The notes: generated by a model from the sequence alone, not told the origin. Shown: positions 27,451 through 38,289, counted from the stretch's first letter. The stretch is DNA of 44,075 nucleotides from Gemmatimonadota bacterium (GCA_003222085.1 QHUK01000036.1:1-44075), one strand, 5' to 3'. Program-made: numbers and translations.

Positions 27451-29389
27451 TGGCAAGGTTGTACCACGCGCTTCCCAGCGCGCCCATTGTCTGAATCCGA
27501 TCGATGATGTCCCCATGGGCCAAACTGTCCAGCGGCACGGCGTCGGCGGCGGTGAAGTGGAGTGTGTGATTCCGGTACGTGACGTTGATCATCGGATTCC
27601 ACATGGAAAACGAGTCGCGGGAATGGTAACCGTTCGCCCCAAAGTACTGAGCAGCCCAGAAGAAGGTGGTCCGGTCCTTGAGGCTCTCGTTCCAGATCGC
27701 GGTCCCCGCCTCGAACTCCCTGCCTTCCGAGATGCCCAGCAAGTCGAGAATGGACGGAGTGATATCGAGGTGAGACGTCATCCACGACAGATTCGTCTGT
27801 TGCTTGACGATCCCCGGGGCGTACAGGAGAAATGGAACATGGAAGGTCAGATCGTCGATCTGCCCGGCCCGAAAGGAGGAGTCCGACTCGCTGCTCCGAA
27901 GGCCATGGTCGCAGGTCACGACGAGTAGCGTCTTATTGAGGCGTCCGGCCCGCTCGACCGTGGTGATGAGCTCTCCCAACTCACGGTCCTCCACTTTCAT
28001 GAGGTTATAGCGGCGCTTCGCCATGTCGTGTTCGCCCGTGGTCACATCGACCCATGGCTCGTGTGACAGCTGTGGCGCGAAAACGCCGAGAAACCGCGTT
28101 CCAGTGGAAGCGGCCGCCCGGTAGGCCCCTTCCAGGTTGCGCAGCGCCAGCACGTCCAAGTCCTGCGCTTCCTGCCATCCCGGCGCGTTCGCCCTGGGAA
28201 CCGGTGACGTATCGGGAATCGACACCCGATCCGGTCCCAGCGTCTTGTAATAGTCTTCTTCATCCTTGGCATGGCGAGTGCCGTGGACGTTCGGCAAGTA
28301 CACTCCGGTCTCATAGCCGGTGGCATGAAGGCTCTGGATCAGTCCAGGCGGGGTCCGCCGTCTCTCCACAAAACTCCGGCTATGTCTGACCGGATACATG
28401 GACAGCAGCATTGATGTGATGGCTCTAAAGCTCTCGGGCGACGTCGTGTAGTGCTGCGTGCCTACCCAGGCGTTTTGCCTCAGGCGCTGCAGGTTGGGAA
28501 AGTCGTTGAGATTTGCGTCCCACGATAAGATGTGAGCGGGACCCGTCTCCATGACGAAGAGGACCACGTCATAGCCCTTTGCGGCGCCCCAATGCGGGCG
28601 TGGCCACCCGGGACTCGCTGCGTTCGCCAGCTGCTGATAGATGGGCCGAAGCGTGCCTATCGAATAGCCATCGTAGCGTTCCGCGCTCGATTCTGATCCC
28701 AACTCGGAACCAAACAGCGATTGCACCGTCAGGGAAATCATCGCGGAGTGAAACACCGTGGGCCGCATCCACGGAAGCCATGATGCGATTGCCGGCGCGG
28801 CGCACACGATCCACAGAGCAGCGGACACGGCATAGATCTGCTTCTTGAGCGCCTGGCGCCGCTGCCTTACCAGGGGCCAAATCGACAGCAGGGCCGCGGC
28901 AGTCCCGCCGACGATGACCAGAGGCTTGATGAAGTCGAATGCGACCAGATATTCCAGCGCCGCCAACGGGTGCGCGAGCCCCCAATCGAAACCTTCAGCG
29001 AGCAGCTCATAGCCGGCGAGATTTCCCAGCACGACGAATTCGCCGAAGGCCAGGAGTTGCACGACGAGGGCCATGAGCGTAACCGCCACGACCGTCCGCG
29101 AATACCAACGGATCGGCAGGAGGGCGCGCACCCCCAGGAAGCAGAGAGGCAGGAGGAAAACACCGAAGGCCAAGTCGGCCCGGAAGAACGACAACCGCTG
29201 CCCCACGGAGAGCGAGTGCAGAGAGAGCGATCCGGCGACGCTGGCAAACCCATGTTTCGCGAGAAACCAGGCCTTGGCGGTGACGCCGACCAGCGTCGGC
29301 GTCAGCCAAATCAGAAACGACGTCAGGAAGAGAGTCCGCCAGTCACCTTCGTGCTGCCAGGCAGGGCTGTCTTGCGTTGAAACGCTCAC
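27398..29389 (-). CDS. LtaS/EptA-like membrane sulfatase-family enzyme
   Basis: The 663-residue protein has about five hydrophobic N-terminal segments (to residue ~200) and a periplasmic alkaline-phosphatase-fold domain. Likely metal-site elements are VLFVMETG, TTSPESFRAITSML (nucleophile Thr/Ser region) and VTCDHG, followed by the HVPFLLYAPG strand. The family transfers phosphoglycerol or phosphoethanolamine groups, or hydrolyses sulfate esters; the substrate is not readable. Its GTG start overlaps the pssA stop (GTGA), suggesting coupling to phospholipid synthesis. The coding sequence is visibly richer in A/T than its neighbours, and it overlaps recX by 53 nt, both consistent with later acquisition. 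Confidence 0.85.
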   Translation of the reverse strand: MSVSTQDSPAWQHEGDWRTLFLTSFLIWLTPTLVGVTAKAWFLAKHGFASVAGSLSLHSLSVGQRLSFFRADLAFGVFLLPLCFLGVRALLPIRWYSRTVVAVTLMALVVQLLAFGEFVVLGNLAGYELLAEGFDWGLAHPLAALEYLVAFDFIKPLVIVGGTAAALLSIWPLVRQRRQALKKQIYAVSAALWIVCAAPAIASWLPWMRPTVFHSAMISLTVQSLFGSELGSESSAERYDGYSIGTLRPIYQQLANAASPGWPRPHWGAAKGYDVVLFVMETGPAHILSWDANLNDFPNLQRLRQNAWVGTQHYTTSPESFRAITSMLLSMYPVRHSRSFVERRRTPPGLIQSLHATGYETGVYLPNVHGTRHAKDEEDYYKTLGPDRVSIPDTSPVPRANAPGWQEAQDLDVLALRNLEGAYRAAASTGTRFLGVFAPQLSHEPWVDVTTGEHDMAKRRYNLMKVEDRELGELITTVERAGRLNKTLLVVTCDHGLRSSESDSSFRAGQIDDLTFHVPFLLYAPGIVKQQTNLSWMTSHLDITPSILDLLGISEGREFEAGTAIWNESLKDRTTFFWAAQYFGANGYHSRDSFSMWNPMINVTYRNHTLHFTAADAVPLDSLAHGDIIDRIQTMGALGSAWYNLAISAPAAPPGTSAPIQPK

Positions 29390-30204
29390 CCCGCCCCCCG
29401 GAGGCGCTCGGGCTCGCCGGCGATGATGACGCTGGGCTCGGCGATGGCAGCCGCGTCGTCCTCCATGTCCTCGGCCAAGAAGCCCAGGAAGACCGCGCGC
29501 ACCACGCCGTAGGCCATGTAGGCCACCGCCAGCGGGAAGAAAAACGCGTCGTGGTCGAGGAGCCCGAACACGAGGACGAACAGGATCGTGGCGAGTCCCA
29601 GCAGGCCGCGCACGCTCCGCACGCCCGCCCGGGGCAGCGCGGCATAGCGCACGTTGCTCACCATCAGGATCGCGAGGACGATCATCAGGAGCTGCATCGT
29701 GTGATGGCGCGGCAGGTAGCGGAACGCTCCGGCGTACAGATCCGTCGTGGTGAACGGATAGAACGTGGCGAGCGTCATCCCCGCGGCCGGCGACGGGAGG
29801 CCGACGAAGTGCCGTTTGGAATGCCCCGCCTGCGTGATGTTGAAGCGCGCGAGCCGGATCGTCGCCGCCATCACGTAAAAGTAGCAGAAAATCCACTCCG
29901 CCGACCCGGCGGCGGCGAACTCGAGCTGGTAGATGAGAAACGCCGGCGCCACGCCGAAGCTCACCACGTCCACTAGGCTGTCCAGCTCCGCGCCGAACCG
30001 GGTCCCCGTCCTGGAGAGGCGCGCCACGCGGCCGTCGAGCGCGTCCAGGATTCCCCCGGCGAAGATGTACCACCCGGCCCGGTAGAAGTCGCCCCGGGAG
30101 GCCAGCACCATCGACCAGATCCCGAAGAACAGGTTGAAAAGCGTGAACAGACTCGGCACGACGATGACGGCGCGCCGTATGCTGGGGCGAGGGAAGGGTT
30201 TCAT
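29386..30204 (-). CDS. pssA: CDP-diacylglycerol-serine O-phosphatidyltransferase
   Basis: The 272-residue integral membrane enzyme has the CDP-alcohol phosphatidyltransferase signature DG-x2-AR-x8-G-x3-D-x3-D, visible as DALDGRVARLSRTGTRF then GAELDSLVD. RFNITQAG and KRHFVGLPSPAAG are typical of the PssA subgroup. Phosphatidylserine is the precursor of phosphatidylethanolamine; no psd gene is in the window. The ATG at 30204 is followed by MKPFPRPSIRRAV and then membrane helices. It is the first gene of a two-gene minus-strand operon with the LtaS-like enzyme. Confidence 0.92.
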   Translation of the reverse strand: MKPFPRPSIRRAVIVVPSLFTLFNLFFGIWSMVLASRGDFYRAGWYIFAGGILDALDGRVARLSRTGTRFGAELDSLVDVVSFGVAPAFLIYQLEFAAAGSAEWIFCYFYVMAATIRLARFNITQAGHSKRHFVGLPSPAAGMTLATFYPFTTTDLYAGAFRYLPRHHTMQLLMIVLAILMVSNVRYAALPRAGVRSVRGLLGLATILFVLVFGLLDHDAFFFPLAVAYMAYGVVRAVFLGFLAEDMEDDAAAIAEPSVIIAGEPERLRGAG

Positions 30205-30276
30205 GGCACGGGCCGCGCGCTCCTGCTTGCAAGCCGTGGGCCAGGACTCCCGGTGCGAAGGGGAACGAGGCGGGCG

Positions 30277-30312
30277 CCCGTATCTCTCAACCGGTCATGC
30301 GGTTGATACGGG
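30277..30312. promoter_or_regulatory. Imperfect palindrome in the pssA-alaS divergent gap
   Basis: Inner arms TCAACCG / CGGTTGA (7 bp, 6-nt centre) are extended by CCCGTA / TACGGG with a 4-nt TCTC bulge on the left. The 230-bp gap 30205-30434 otherwise shows no gene. The palindrome could be an operator or an RNA hairpin; its role is unproven. Confidence 0.35.
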
Positions 30313-30421
30313 AGGTGGAGCCTCACGCGCGAGCCACAGCGCCACCCGCGGACAGCCTTCGTTGCGGTACCATGCTGGCAAGCGTGTCGGCGCCCTGCGG
30401 CAGTTGCTCGCTTTGGAACAG

Positions 30422-30427
30422 TATATT
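30422..30427 (+). promoter_or_regulatory. Possible -10 box placing the alaS start at the mRNA 5' end
   Basis: TATATT lies only 7 nt before the alaS ATG at 30435, and no purine-rich ribosome-binding site precedes the ATG. If used, the alaS mRNA would be leaderless or nearly so. The -35 match is poor. Confidence 0.3.
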
Positions 30428-30434
30428 CTCACCC

Positions 30435-33061
<2,627 letters not shown>

Positions 33062-33065
<4 letters not shown>

Positions 33066-33373
33066 CCCGGCGCGAGGTGCTCGCCTGGCTCGAAGCGAGG
33101 CGGCCGATTCCTCCGGACGCGCTGCGGGCGTGCCTCGAGGCCGCGGTGACCGACGCGGAGCTCCCCCCCCTCGTGCCGCTGCCGGATCAGCTCGCCGTGC
33201 TGGGGCGGCGTGTGCTGGGGCGGGTGGCGGGTCGGCCGGAGGGCGGGCGCGAGCTGGCGCTCGAGCTCCTCGCAGCCGACGCGTTCATCACCTACGCGTT
33301 CGAGGCGCAGGCCGAGGCCGATGCGACCGGGCTCGCGGGGCTCGCCGAGCGCATCGCGGGGAGCGAGCCGTGA
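33062..33373 (+). CDS. Small protein of unknown function between alaS and GGGPS
   Basis: The 103-residue protein has ATG overlapping the alaS stop and TGA overlapping the next GTG. It is Ala/Leu/Arg-rich and predicted helical, with no membrane segment, no cysteine pair and no recognisable motif (ARRPIPPDALRACLEAAVTD; LLAADAFITYAFEAQAEAD). Tight coupling on both sides and an open frame of expected codon bias argue it is real. I do not recognise a family. Confidence 0.65.
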
Positions 33374-34098
33374 GCGGATTGCTCGAGCGGCGTCCCGGTC
33401 TGCTGGTGCTGGTCGACCCCAGCCGCACCACGCCGGCCCAGGCCGCGGACGTGGCGCGTGCGGCCGGTGCGGCGGGCGCGGCGGGGATCATGATCGGCTC
33501 CTCGTTCGACGGGACGCAAAACACGGAGCTCGTCGCGCGAGCGATCCGGCAGGCGGCGGCGGGGCTCCCGGTCGCGCTGTTCCCCGGATCTGCGCTGCAG
33601 CTCACCGCCGAGGTCGACCTGGTGCTGTTCCTGTCGCTCGTCTCCGGACGCAACGCGCAATACCTCATCGAAGAGCACGTGCGCGCGGTTCCGTTTCTCA
33701 CCCGTCACCTCGTCGCCACCCTTTCGACGGGCTACATCCTGGTGGACGGTGGACGGGTCACGAGCGTCGAGGCGGTGAGCCAGACGCGACCGTTACCGGC
33801 GGACAAGCCCGAGCTCGCCGCCGCGCACGCGACGGCGGCGCGGCTGATCGGGATGCGGGCGATCTATCTGGACGCGGGGAGCGGCGCGCCCCGCCCCGTG
33901 GCGGCGGACGTGATCCGCGCGTGTCGCGCGGCGGTACCGGATCTCACGTTGTTCGTGGGGGGCGGGATCAAACGGCCGGCCCAGGTGCGGGCGGCGCGCG
34001 CAGCGGGAGCCGACTTCGTGGTCGTCGGGACCGCGCTCGAGGAGCGGGGGGCCTCGGCCGCGGACCTGCAGGCGCTGGTGCAGGCGGCCGGCGAGTGA
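33370..34098 (+). CDS. Geranylgeranylglyceryl phosphate synthase family protein (GGGPS/PcrB-like)
   Basis: The 242-residue TIM-barrel prenyltransferase starts at GTG 33370. Signatures are LVLVDPSRTTP, the GIMIGSS loop, VALFPGSALQLT, LFLSLVSGRNAQYLIEEH, AIYLDAGSGAPRPV and the phosphate-binding LFVGGGIK...AGADFVVVGTALEE. The family joins a polyprenyl diphosphate to sn-glycerol-1-phosphate: C20 in archaeal ether lipids, C35 for PcrB in Firmicutes, with bacterial group II homologues of longer type. The product in this organism cannot be told from sequence. It overlaps both neighbours, so it is an integral operon member. Confidence 0.88.
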   Translation: MSGLLERRPGLLVLVDPSRTTPAQAADVARAAGAAGAAGIMIGSSFDGTQNTELVARAIRQAAAGLPVALFPGSALQLTAEVDLVLFLSLVSGRNAQYLIEEHVRAVPFLTRHLVATLSTGYILVDGGRVTSVEAVSQTRPLPADKPELAAAHATAARLIGMRAIYLDAGSGAPRPVAADVIRACRAAVPDLTLFVGGGIKRPAQVRAARAAGADFVVVGTALEERGASAADLQALVQAAGE

Positions 34099-34670
34099 CG
34101 CCCGCCGAGCAGGCCCGCGCGGGGCTCACGACCCTGGCGGCGCTGGCGACGCGGGTGGGGGAGGAACACGCTGAGACGATCGCGGCGATCGCCGCTCGCT
34201 ACGTCGCCGCCCTGCGCGCCGGCGGGACGCTGTTCTTCGCCGGCAACGGCGGCAGCGCGGCGGCCGCGCAGCATCTCGCGACCGAGTACGTCGTGCGGTA
34301 TCAGTCCAACCGGGCGGCGCTGCGCGCCGTGGCCCTCACGACCGACAGCTCGCTCCTCACGGCGTGCGCCAACGATATGGGCTTCGACGAAGTATTCGCG
34401 CGCCAGCTCGAAGCCCTGGCGCGGCCCGGCGACGTGCTCTCGCTCCACTCGACGAGCGGGGAAAGCCCCAATGTGATTCGTGCCGCGCAGGCGGCGAAGG
34501 CCCGCGGCGTGAGCGTCGTGAGCTTCCTGGGCAAGTCGGGCGGCCGCCTCCAGGAGCTGGCCGACGTGGCCCTGATCGTGCCGTCGGACGACACCGCGCG
34601 GATCCAGGAGATGCACCTCGCGATCGAGCACCTGATCTGCGAAATGGTGGAGGAGCGGCTGAACGCATGA
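34095..34670 (+). CDS. gmhA: SIS-domain sugar isomerase, GmhA/DiaA-like
   Basis: The 191-residue protein has the GmhA-type SIS core: FFAGNGGSAAAAQHLATEY, ALTTDSSLLTACANDMGFDEVFARQ, the phosphate loop LHSTSGESPNV and a C-terminal EMHLAIEHLICEMVEE. GmhA converts sedoheptulose-7-phosphate to the heptose-7-phosphate used for LPS core; DiaA is a close replication-related paralogue. No other heptose gene is in the window, so the specific role is uncertain. The GTG overlaps the GGGPS stop. The stop codon lies at the edge of heptamer element C. Confidence 0.85.
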   Translation: MTPAEQARAGLTTLAALATRVGEEHAETIAAIAARYVAALRAGGTLFFAGNGGSAAAAQHLATEYVVRYQSNRAALRAVALTTDSSLLTACANDMGFDEVFARQLEALARPGDVLSLHSTSGESPNVIRAAQAAKARGVSVVSFLGKSGGRLQELADVALIVPSDDTARIQEMHLAIEHLICEMVEERLNA

Positions 34671-34778
34671 ACGCGGAAGTGGGAACGCGGAACGCGGAAC
34701 AAACGTGTGAGCGTGGTGCAGCCAGCGACACTTCACTTCTGTTCCGCGTTCCGCGTTCCGCGTTCCGCGTTGGATCAG
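34662..34778 (+). repeat. Heptamer inverted-repeat element C (GGAACGC type) between gmhA and fabG-like gene
   Basis: The left arm (to 34701) contains a 32-nt stretch identical to the left arm of element A. The core is ~34702-34739 and the right arm 34740-34773 has four GTTCCGC units. Read on the minus strand the core contains GTCGCTGGCTGC, close to GTCGCTCGCTGC at the same place in element B. The element ends in GCGTTGGATC just before the next start codon. Confidence 0.85.
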
Positions 34779-34782
34779 GGCG

Positions 34783-35547
34783 GTGATCGATCTCTCGGGG
34801 AAGCGCGCGTTTGTGACGGGCGGGGGCCGGGGCATCGGGCGCGCGACGGCCCTGATGCTCGCGCAGGCCGGCGCGGGCGTCGCCGTGGGATATCGCAGCC
34901 GGAGGGCGGAGGCGGAGGAAACGCTCGCCGCGGTGAAGCGGTTGCGCCGTCCCGCGATCGCGGTCACGGGCGATTTGGGCGATCCGGCGGCCGCGGGCCG
35001 GGCGGTGGACGACGCGGTGCAGGGACTCGGGGGCCTCGAGCTCCTGATCGTGAACCACGGGATCTGGCCGTCCGATGAGGTGCCCGTCGCCGCCATGACC
35101 GACTTGCAGTGGGAGGCGACGCGGCGCGCCAACCTGGACAGCGTACTGTACGTGTGCCGCGCCGCCATCCCGCTGCTTCCCGACGGCGGAAAGATCGTAC
35201 TCGTCTCATCCACGGCCGGACAGCGCGGCGAGGCGTTGCACGCCGACTACGCGGCCACCAAGGGCGCGGTGATCTCGTTCACCAAATCGCTCGCGGTCGA
35301 GCTGGCCCCGCGCCGGATCAACGTGAACTGTGTGGCACCGGGATGGGTCGAGACCGAGATGTCCGCGACGGCGTATGCCAAAGAGGGGGGCGGGGGGAAG
35401 CGCGAGATCGAGCGGACCATCCCGCTCGGCCGCGTGGCGAGTGCGGAGGAGTGTGCGGGGCCGATCGTGTTTCTGTGCTCCGACCTGGCCCGGCACATCA
35501 CGGGCGAGATTCTGAACGTCAACGGGGGGAGCGTGCTCTGCGGATGA
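34783..35547 (+). CDS. fabG: Short-chain dehydrogenase/reductase, FabG-like
   Basis: The 254-residue NAD(P)-binding protein starts at GTG 34783. Motifs: TGGGRGIG cofactor loop, a catalytic Ser in LVSSTAGQRG, YAATK (catalytic Tyr and Lys), and the C-terminal ITGEILNVNGG. It is close to 3-oxoacyl-ACP reductases, and neighbouring acpS supports a fatty-acid link, but many SDRs share these motifs, so substrate is inferred. The TGA overlaps the acpS ATG. NHG replaces the more usual NAG in the active-site strand. Confidence 0.85.
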   Translation: MIDLSGKRAFVTGGGRGIGRATALMLAQAGAGVAVGYRSRRAEAEETLAAVKRLRRPAIAVTGDLGDPAAAGRAVDDAVQGLGGLELLIVNHGIWPSDEVPVAAMTDLQWEATRRANLDSVLYVCRAAIPLLPDGGKIVLVSSTAGQRGEALHADYAATKGAVISFTKSLAVELAPRRINVNCVAPGWVETEMSATAYAKEGGGGKREIERTIPLGRVASAEECAGPIVFLCSDLARHITGEILNVNGGSVLCG

Positions 35548-35915
35548 TCGTGGGCATGGGCCTCGACGTCGTGGAGGTGGTGAAGGTTCGGGAGCTGCTC
35601 GCCCAGCAGACGTTTGAGGAGCGGGTGTTCACCCCCGCCGAGCGCCATGACTGCGCCGGGCGCGCGGACAAGGCCGAAGCGCTGGCCGCCCGCTTCGCCG
35701 CCAAGGAAGCGTGCTTCAAGGCGCTGGGGACGGGATGGAGCCAGGGCGTGTCGTTTCTGCAGGTGGAGGTGCAGCGTGCAGACGGCGGCGCGCCCCGGCT
35801 CGCGCTGAGCGGGCAGGCGGCGGAGCGCGCGCGCGTGCGGGGCGTGACACACGTTCACGTCAGCCTCACCCACAGCGCCGGCGTCGCCGCCGCCGCCGTG
35901 ATCCTCGAGGCATAG
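35544..35915 (+). CDS. acpS: Holo-[acyl-carrier-protein] synthase
   Basis: The 123-residue enzyme transfers 4'-phosphopantetheine from CoA to apo-ACP. The signatures are GMGLDVVEV (Mg-binding Asp), ARFAAKEACFKALGTG (catalytic/metal Glu) and HVSLTHSAGVAAAAV. The length is standard. It is translationally coupled to the fabG-like gene by ATGA overlap and is followed 8 nt later by cca. Confidence 0.95.
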   Translation: MIVGMGLDVVEVVKVRELLAQQTFEERVFTPAERHDCAGRADKAEALAARFAAKEACFKALGTGWSQGVSFLQVEVQRADGGAPRLALSGQAAERARVRGVTHVHVSLTHSAGVAAAAVILEA

Positions 35916-35923
35916 GGTCGGGG

Positions 35924-37114
35924 ATGGGCTTCCCCGCCCGGCTGCCGATTCCTGATGCGGTCCTGCGGATCGCCAAACAGCTGGAAGGCGCGGGCTACGA
36001 GACGTGGTGCGTTGGGGGGGCGATCCGCGACAATCTGTTGGGGGTCGAGAATCATGACTTCGACCTGACGACCGCGGCGCCGCCCGGCGAGGTGCAACGG
36101 CTGTTCAAGCGCACCGTGCCGGTGGGGATCGAGCACGGCACCGTCGCCGTGCTCGACCAGCAGAACCGCCAGCACGAGGTCACCACGTTCCGCAAGGACA
36201 TCAAGACCGACGGGCGGCACGCGGTCGTGGAGTTCGGGGTCTCGCTGATGGATGACCTGGCGCGCCGGGATTTCACCATCAACGCGATCGCGTATCACCC
36301 GATTCGACACGAGTGGCGCGATCCGTTCCACGGCGCCGACGACCTCGAGCACAAGCTGATCCGCTCGGTGGGGGACGCCAACTGGCGGTTCCAGGAGGAC
36401 TACCTGCGGATCCTGCGCGCGCTGCGCTTCAGCGCGCGGTTCGAGTTCCGGATCCAGCCGCGGACCCTGGAAGCCGCGAAGGCGAACGTGCAGGGGTTGG
36501 CGCAGCTCTCGGCCGAGCGGGTGCGGGACGAGTGGTTCAAGGGCATCGCCACGGCCAAGCGGGTGTCGAAACTGCTGACGCTATGGATCGACGTGGGGGC
36601 GGCGAGGATATGGCTGCCGGAAATTCCGGGAGGCGGGAAACGGGAAACGGGAAACGTGGACAAGCTGCCGCGTGATGCCGTCCTCGTCACCGCCTACTTG
36701 GCATCAGATCCGGCATCGCTGCTGACGCGTTTGAAGAGCTCCAACAAGGATATCGAACGAGCCCGCGCGATCGGGCAGTGGCGGGACAAGTATCCGGATC
36801 CGAGACACCTTCCCGAGGTCCGGAAATGGCTATCGCAGGTGGGGGAGTACGCGGACGACCTGCTGGCCCTGCTGCCGGGACTCGCCGTTTCCCGTTTCCC
36901 GTTTCCCGTTTCCCGGCTGCCGAAAGTCGTCGCGGCCGTTCGAGCAGCGAAGGATCCGCTGACGGTGAAGGACCTGGCGGTGAAGGGGGACGATCTCCTG
37001 GCCGCCGGGGTGCGCCCCGGGCCTCAGGTGGGGGAGACGCTCGAGCGGCTGCTCGCGGAAGTGCTCGAGGATCCGTCCCGTAACACCCGCGACTACCTCC
37101 TCTCCCGTGTCTAG
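35924..37114 (+). CDS. cca: CCA-adding tRNA nucleotidyltransferase / poly(A) polymerase family
   Basis: The 396-residue class II nucleotidyltransferase has the CVGGAIRDNLLG motif, the NHDFDLTTAAPP catalytic DxD, EVTTFRKD, LARRDFTINAIAYH and EDYLRILRALRFSARFEF. It completes or repairs the CCA end of tRNA; a separate A-adding role is possible. Heptamer arrays occupy residues ~236-245 (GKRETGN) and ~321-331 ([10 protein letters not shown]), both in the helical C-terminal half. The ATG at 35924 gives a normal N-terminus. The stop overlaps the ZIP gene start by 8 nt. Confidence 0.93.
   Translation: MGFPARLPIPDAVLRIAKQLEGAGYETWCVGGAIRDNLLGVENHDFDLTTAAPPGEVQRLFKRTVPVGIEHGTVAVLDQQNRQHEVTTFRKDIKTDGRHAVVEFGVSLMDDLARRDFTINAIAYHPIRHEWRDPFHGADDLEHKLIRSVGDANWRFQEDYLRILRALRFSARFEFRIQPRTLEAAKANVQGLAQLSAERVRDEWFKGIATAKRVSKLLTLWIDVGAARIWLPEIPGGGKRETGNVDKLPRDAVLVTAYLASDPASLLTRLKSSNKDIERARAIGQWRDKYPDPRHLPEVRKWLSQVGEYADDLLALLPGLAVSRFPFPVSRLPKVVAAVRAAKDPLTVKDLAVKGDDLLAAGVRPGPQVGETLERLLAEVLEDPSRNTRDYLLSRV
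36630..36658 (+). repeat. Heptamer array G1 inside cca (GGGAAAC type)
   Basis: Three to four perfect GGGAAAC units in frame within cca, paired with array G2 about 225 nt downstream. The DNA between the arms is ordinary cca coding sequence. Confidence 0.8.
36885..36916 (+). repeat. Heptamer array G2 inside cca (GTTTCCC type)
   Basis: Four GTTTCCC units, the inverted partner of G1, in frame and encoding [10 protein letters not shown]. Units of the two arms match exactly. Confidence 0.8.
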
Positions 37115-37823
37115 CGCCTTCTGGTACGCCTTCGTGGCTGCGCTCGGCAACGTGGTCGGGGCGCTCGCGGTGACACGGCGCGCGGCGCGCGAGCTCGCGC
37201 TGATCGAGCACTTCGTCGCGTTCGGGGCGGGTTTCATGCTCTCCGTCGCGCTGGTGGAGGTGCTCCCGGAAGCGTTCGTCCGCTCGGGCAGTGCGGCGCC
37301 GGCGCTCGTCCTGGCGGGCTACCTGGCCGTGCACTTCACCCAGCATACGCTGACGCCGCACTTCCATTTCGGCGAGGAGACCCACGCCGTCAACCGGCTC
37401 GCGGGGACGTCGGCGCTCGTGGGGCTCCTGTTGCACACCTTTTTCGATGGCGTCGCCATCGCCAGCGCATTTCTCGTGCGCCCGGCGCTCGGCCTGATGG
37501 TGTTCATCGCCATCTTCCTCCACAAGCTCCCGGAGGGCGTGACCGTATCGAGCCTGATGATAGCGGGCGGGCGCTCGGGCCGGCAGGCGATCGGGGCCGC
37601 CGCGATGCTGGGCGCGGCGACGCTCGCCGGAGTGGCCCTCACCGACCGGATTGCGTTTCTCATTCACCACGGACTCGCGCTGTCCGCCGGTGTCACGATT
37701 TATGTGGCCGCGTCGAATCTGGTGCCGGAATTTCAGGGCAAACCCGGCTGGAAGCTCCCCGGCGCTTTCTTCGCGGGGGCGGCTGTTTTCTATCTTACGA
37801 AGGCTCTTCTGGTTCGGACTTGA
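37107..37823 (+). CDS. ZIP-family divalent metal transporter
   Basis: The 238-residue membrane protein has seven to eight hydrophobic segments and the ZIP metal site motifs HTFFDGVAIA (TM4) and HKLPEGVTV (TM5), plus a cytoplasmic His-rich loop (HFTQHTLTPHFHFGEETH). ZIP proteins import Zn, Fe or Mn; specificity is unknown. The GTG start overlaps the cca stop. The 3' end overlaps the convergent four-helix-bundle gene by 29 nt, directly beside its heptamer arm. Confidence 0.9.
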   Translation: MSSAFWYAFVAALGNVVGALAVTRRAARELALIEHFVAFGAGFMLSVALVEVLPEAFVRSGSAAPALVLAGYLAVHFTQHTLTPHFHFGEETHAVNRLAGTSALVGLLLHTFFDGVAIASAFLVRPALGLMVFIAIFLHKLPEGVTVSSLMIAGGRSGRQAIGAAAMLGAATLAGVALTDRIAFLIHHGLALSAGVTIYVAASNLVPEFQGKPGWKLPGAFFAGAAVFYLTKALLVRT

Positions 37824-38217
37824 CCGAGAAACGGGACACGGGAAATGGGAAACGTGAGGTGCTCCGGCGGCCGAGCTTCCGCAGCAGACCCACAAGCATG
37901 GCTATGACTCTGCTGCACAGGGTGATGGCCGCCGAAACCGGCCCGTCTTCGATCAGTTTGAGGCGCCGCAGCACCTCCAGATGACTCCCGAGCTCGGCGG
38001 CCGAACCCAACGAGATTCTCAGGTACCGGACGAATTGCGTTGTGGTACCAAGGGCGTAACCTTCCGCAATGTTGGCGGGGATGGAAAGCGCGGCCCGTCG
38101 CATCTGATCGACTAAGGCAAAGTGTCGATTCAGGGCGGGAGCATCGGTGAGGCGATAAGCCGCCTCGCACAGGTCGTGAGCCGTGCGCCACACGTCGAGG
38201 GATTGGAGTTGTCTCAT
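37795..38217 (-). CDS. Four-helix-bundle protein (23S rRNA intervening-sequence protein / Avd-like family)
   Basis: The 140-residue protein shows the family pattern: DVWRTAHDLCEAAYRLT, FALVDQMRRAALSIPANIAEGYA, then RYLRISLGSAAELGSHLEVLRRL. Related proteins are encoded in 23S rRNA intervening sequences and, as Avd, in diversity-generating retroelements; the biochemical function of stand-alone copies is unknown. I start at ATG 38217; longer starts would add peptide encoded by the heptamer arm. The last ~20 residues (STSRFPFPVSRFSV...) come from the left arm. Heptamer arrays bracket the gene on both sides (37824-37858, 38290-38332), so it looks like the payload of an element. Confidence 0.85.
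   Translation of the reverse strand: MRQLQSLDVWRTAHDLCEAAYRLTDAPALNRHFALVDQMRRAALSIPANIAEGYALGTTTQFVRYLRISLGSAAELGSHLEVLRRLKLIEDGPVSAAITLCSRVIAMLVGLLRKLGRRSTSRFPFPVSRFSVKSEPEEPS
37824..37858 (+). repeat. Heptamer array J1 beside the four-helix-bundle gene (GGGACAC/GGGAAAC type)
   Basis: Purine-rich units GAGAAAC, GGGACAC, GGGAAAT, GGGAAAC start right after the ZIP stop codon. They form the left arm of the pair that encloses the four-helix-bundle gene and also encode its C-terminal tail. Confidence 0.8.
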
Positions 38218-38289
38218 CGCATGAACGTACGGAGCATTCGGGACGAGACCCGTATCGTGTTCGCGCCTCCGGTGCCATTCTTCTGCAGG

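Noticed and set aside
30277..30312. T-box or other aminoacyl-tRNA-synthetase leader ahead of alaS
   Set aside because: No T-box core sequence or specifier-loop arrangement is present and the palindrome is too short; kept only as a possible operator or hairpin.
35711..35923. N-terminal extension of cca into acpS
   Set aside because: The frame is open upstream of ATG 35924, but it is antagonistic to the well-conserved acpS coding sequence and gives residues foreign to Cca.
37795..38217. Diversity-generating retroelement accessory gene (avd)
   Set aside because: The four-helix-bundle protein resembles Avd, but no reverse transcriptase, template repeat or adenine-variable repeat is visible in the window.
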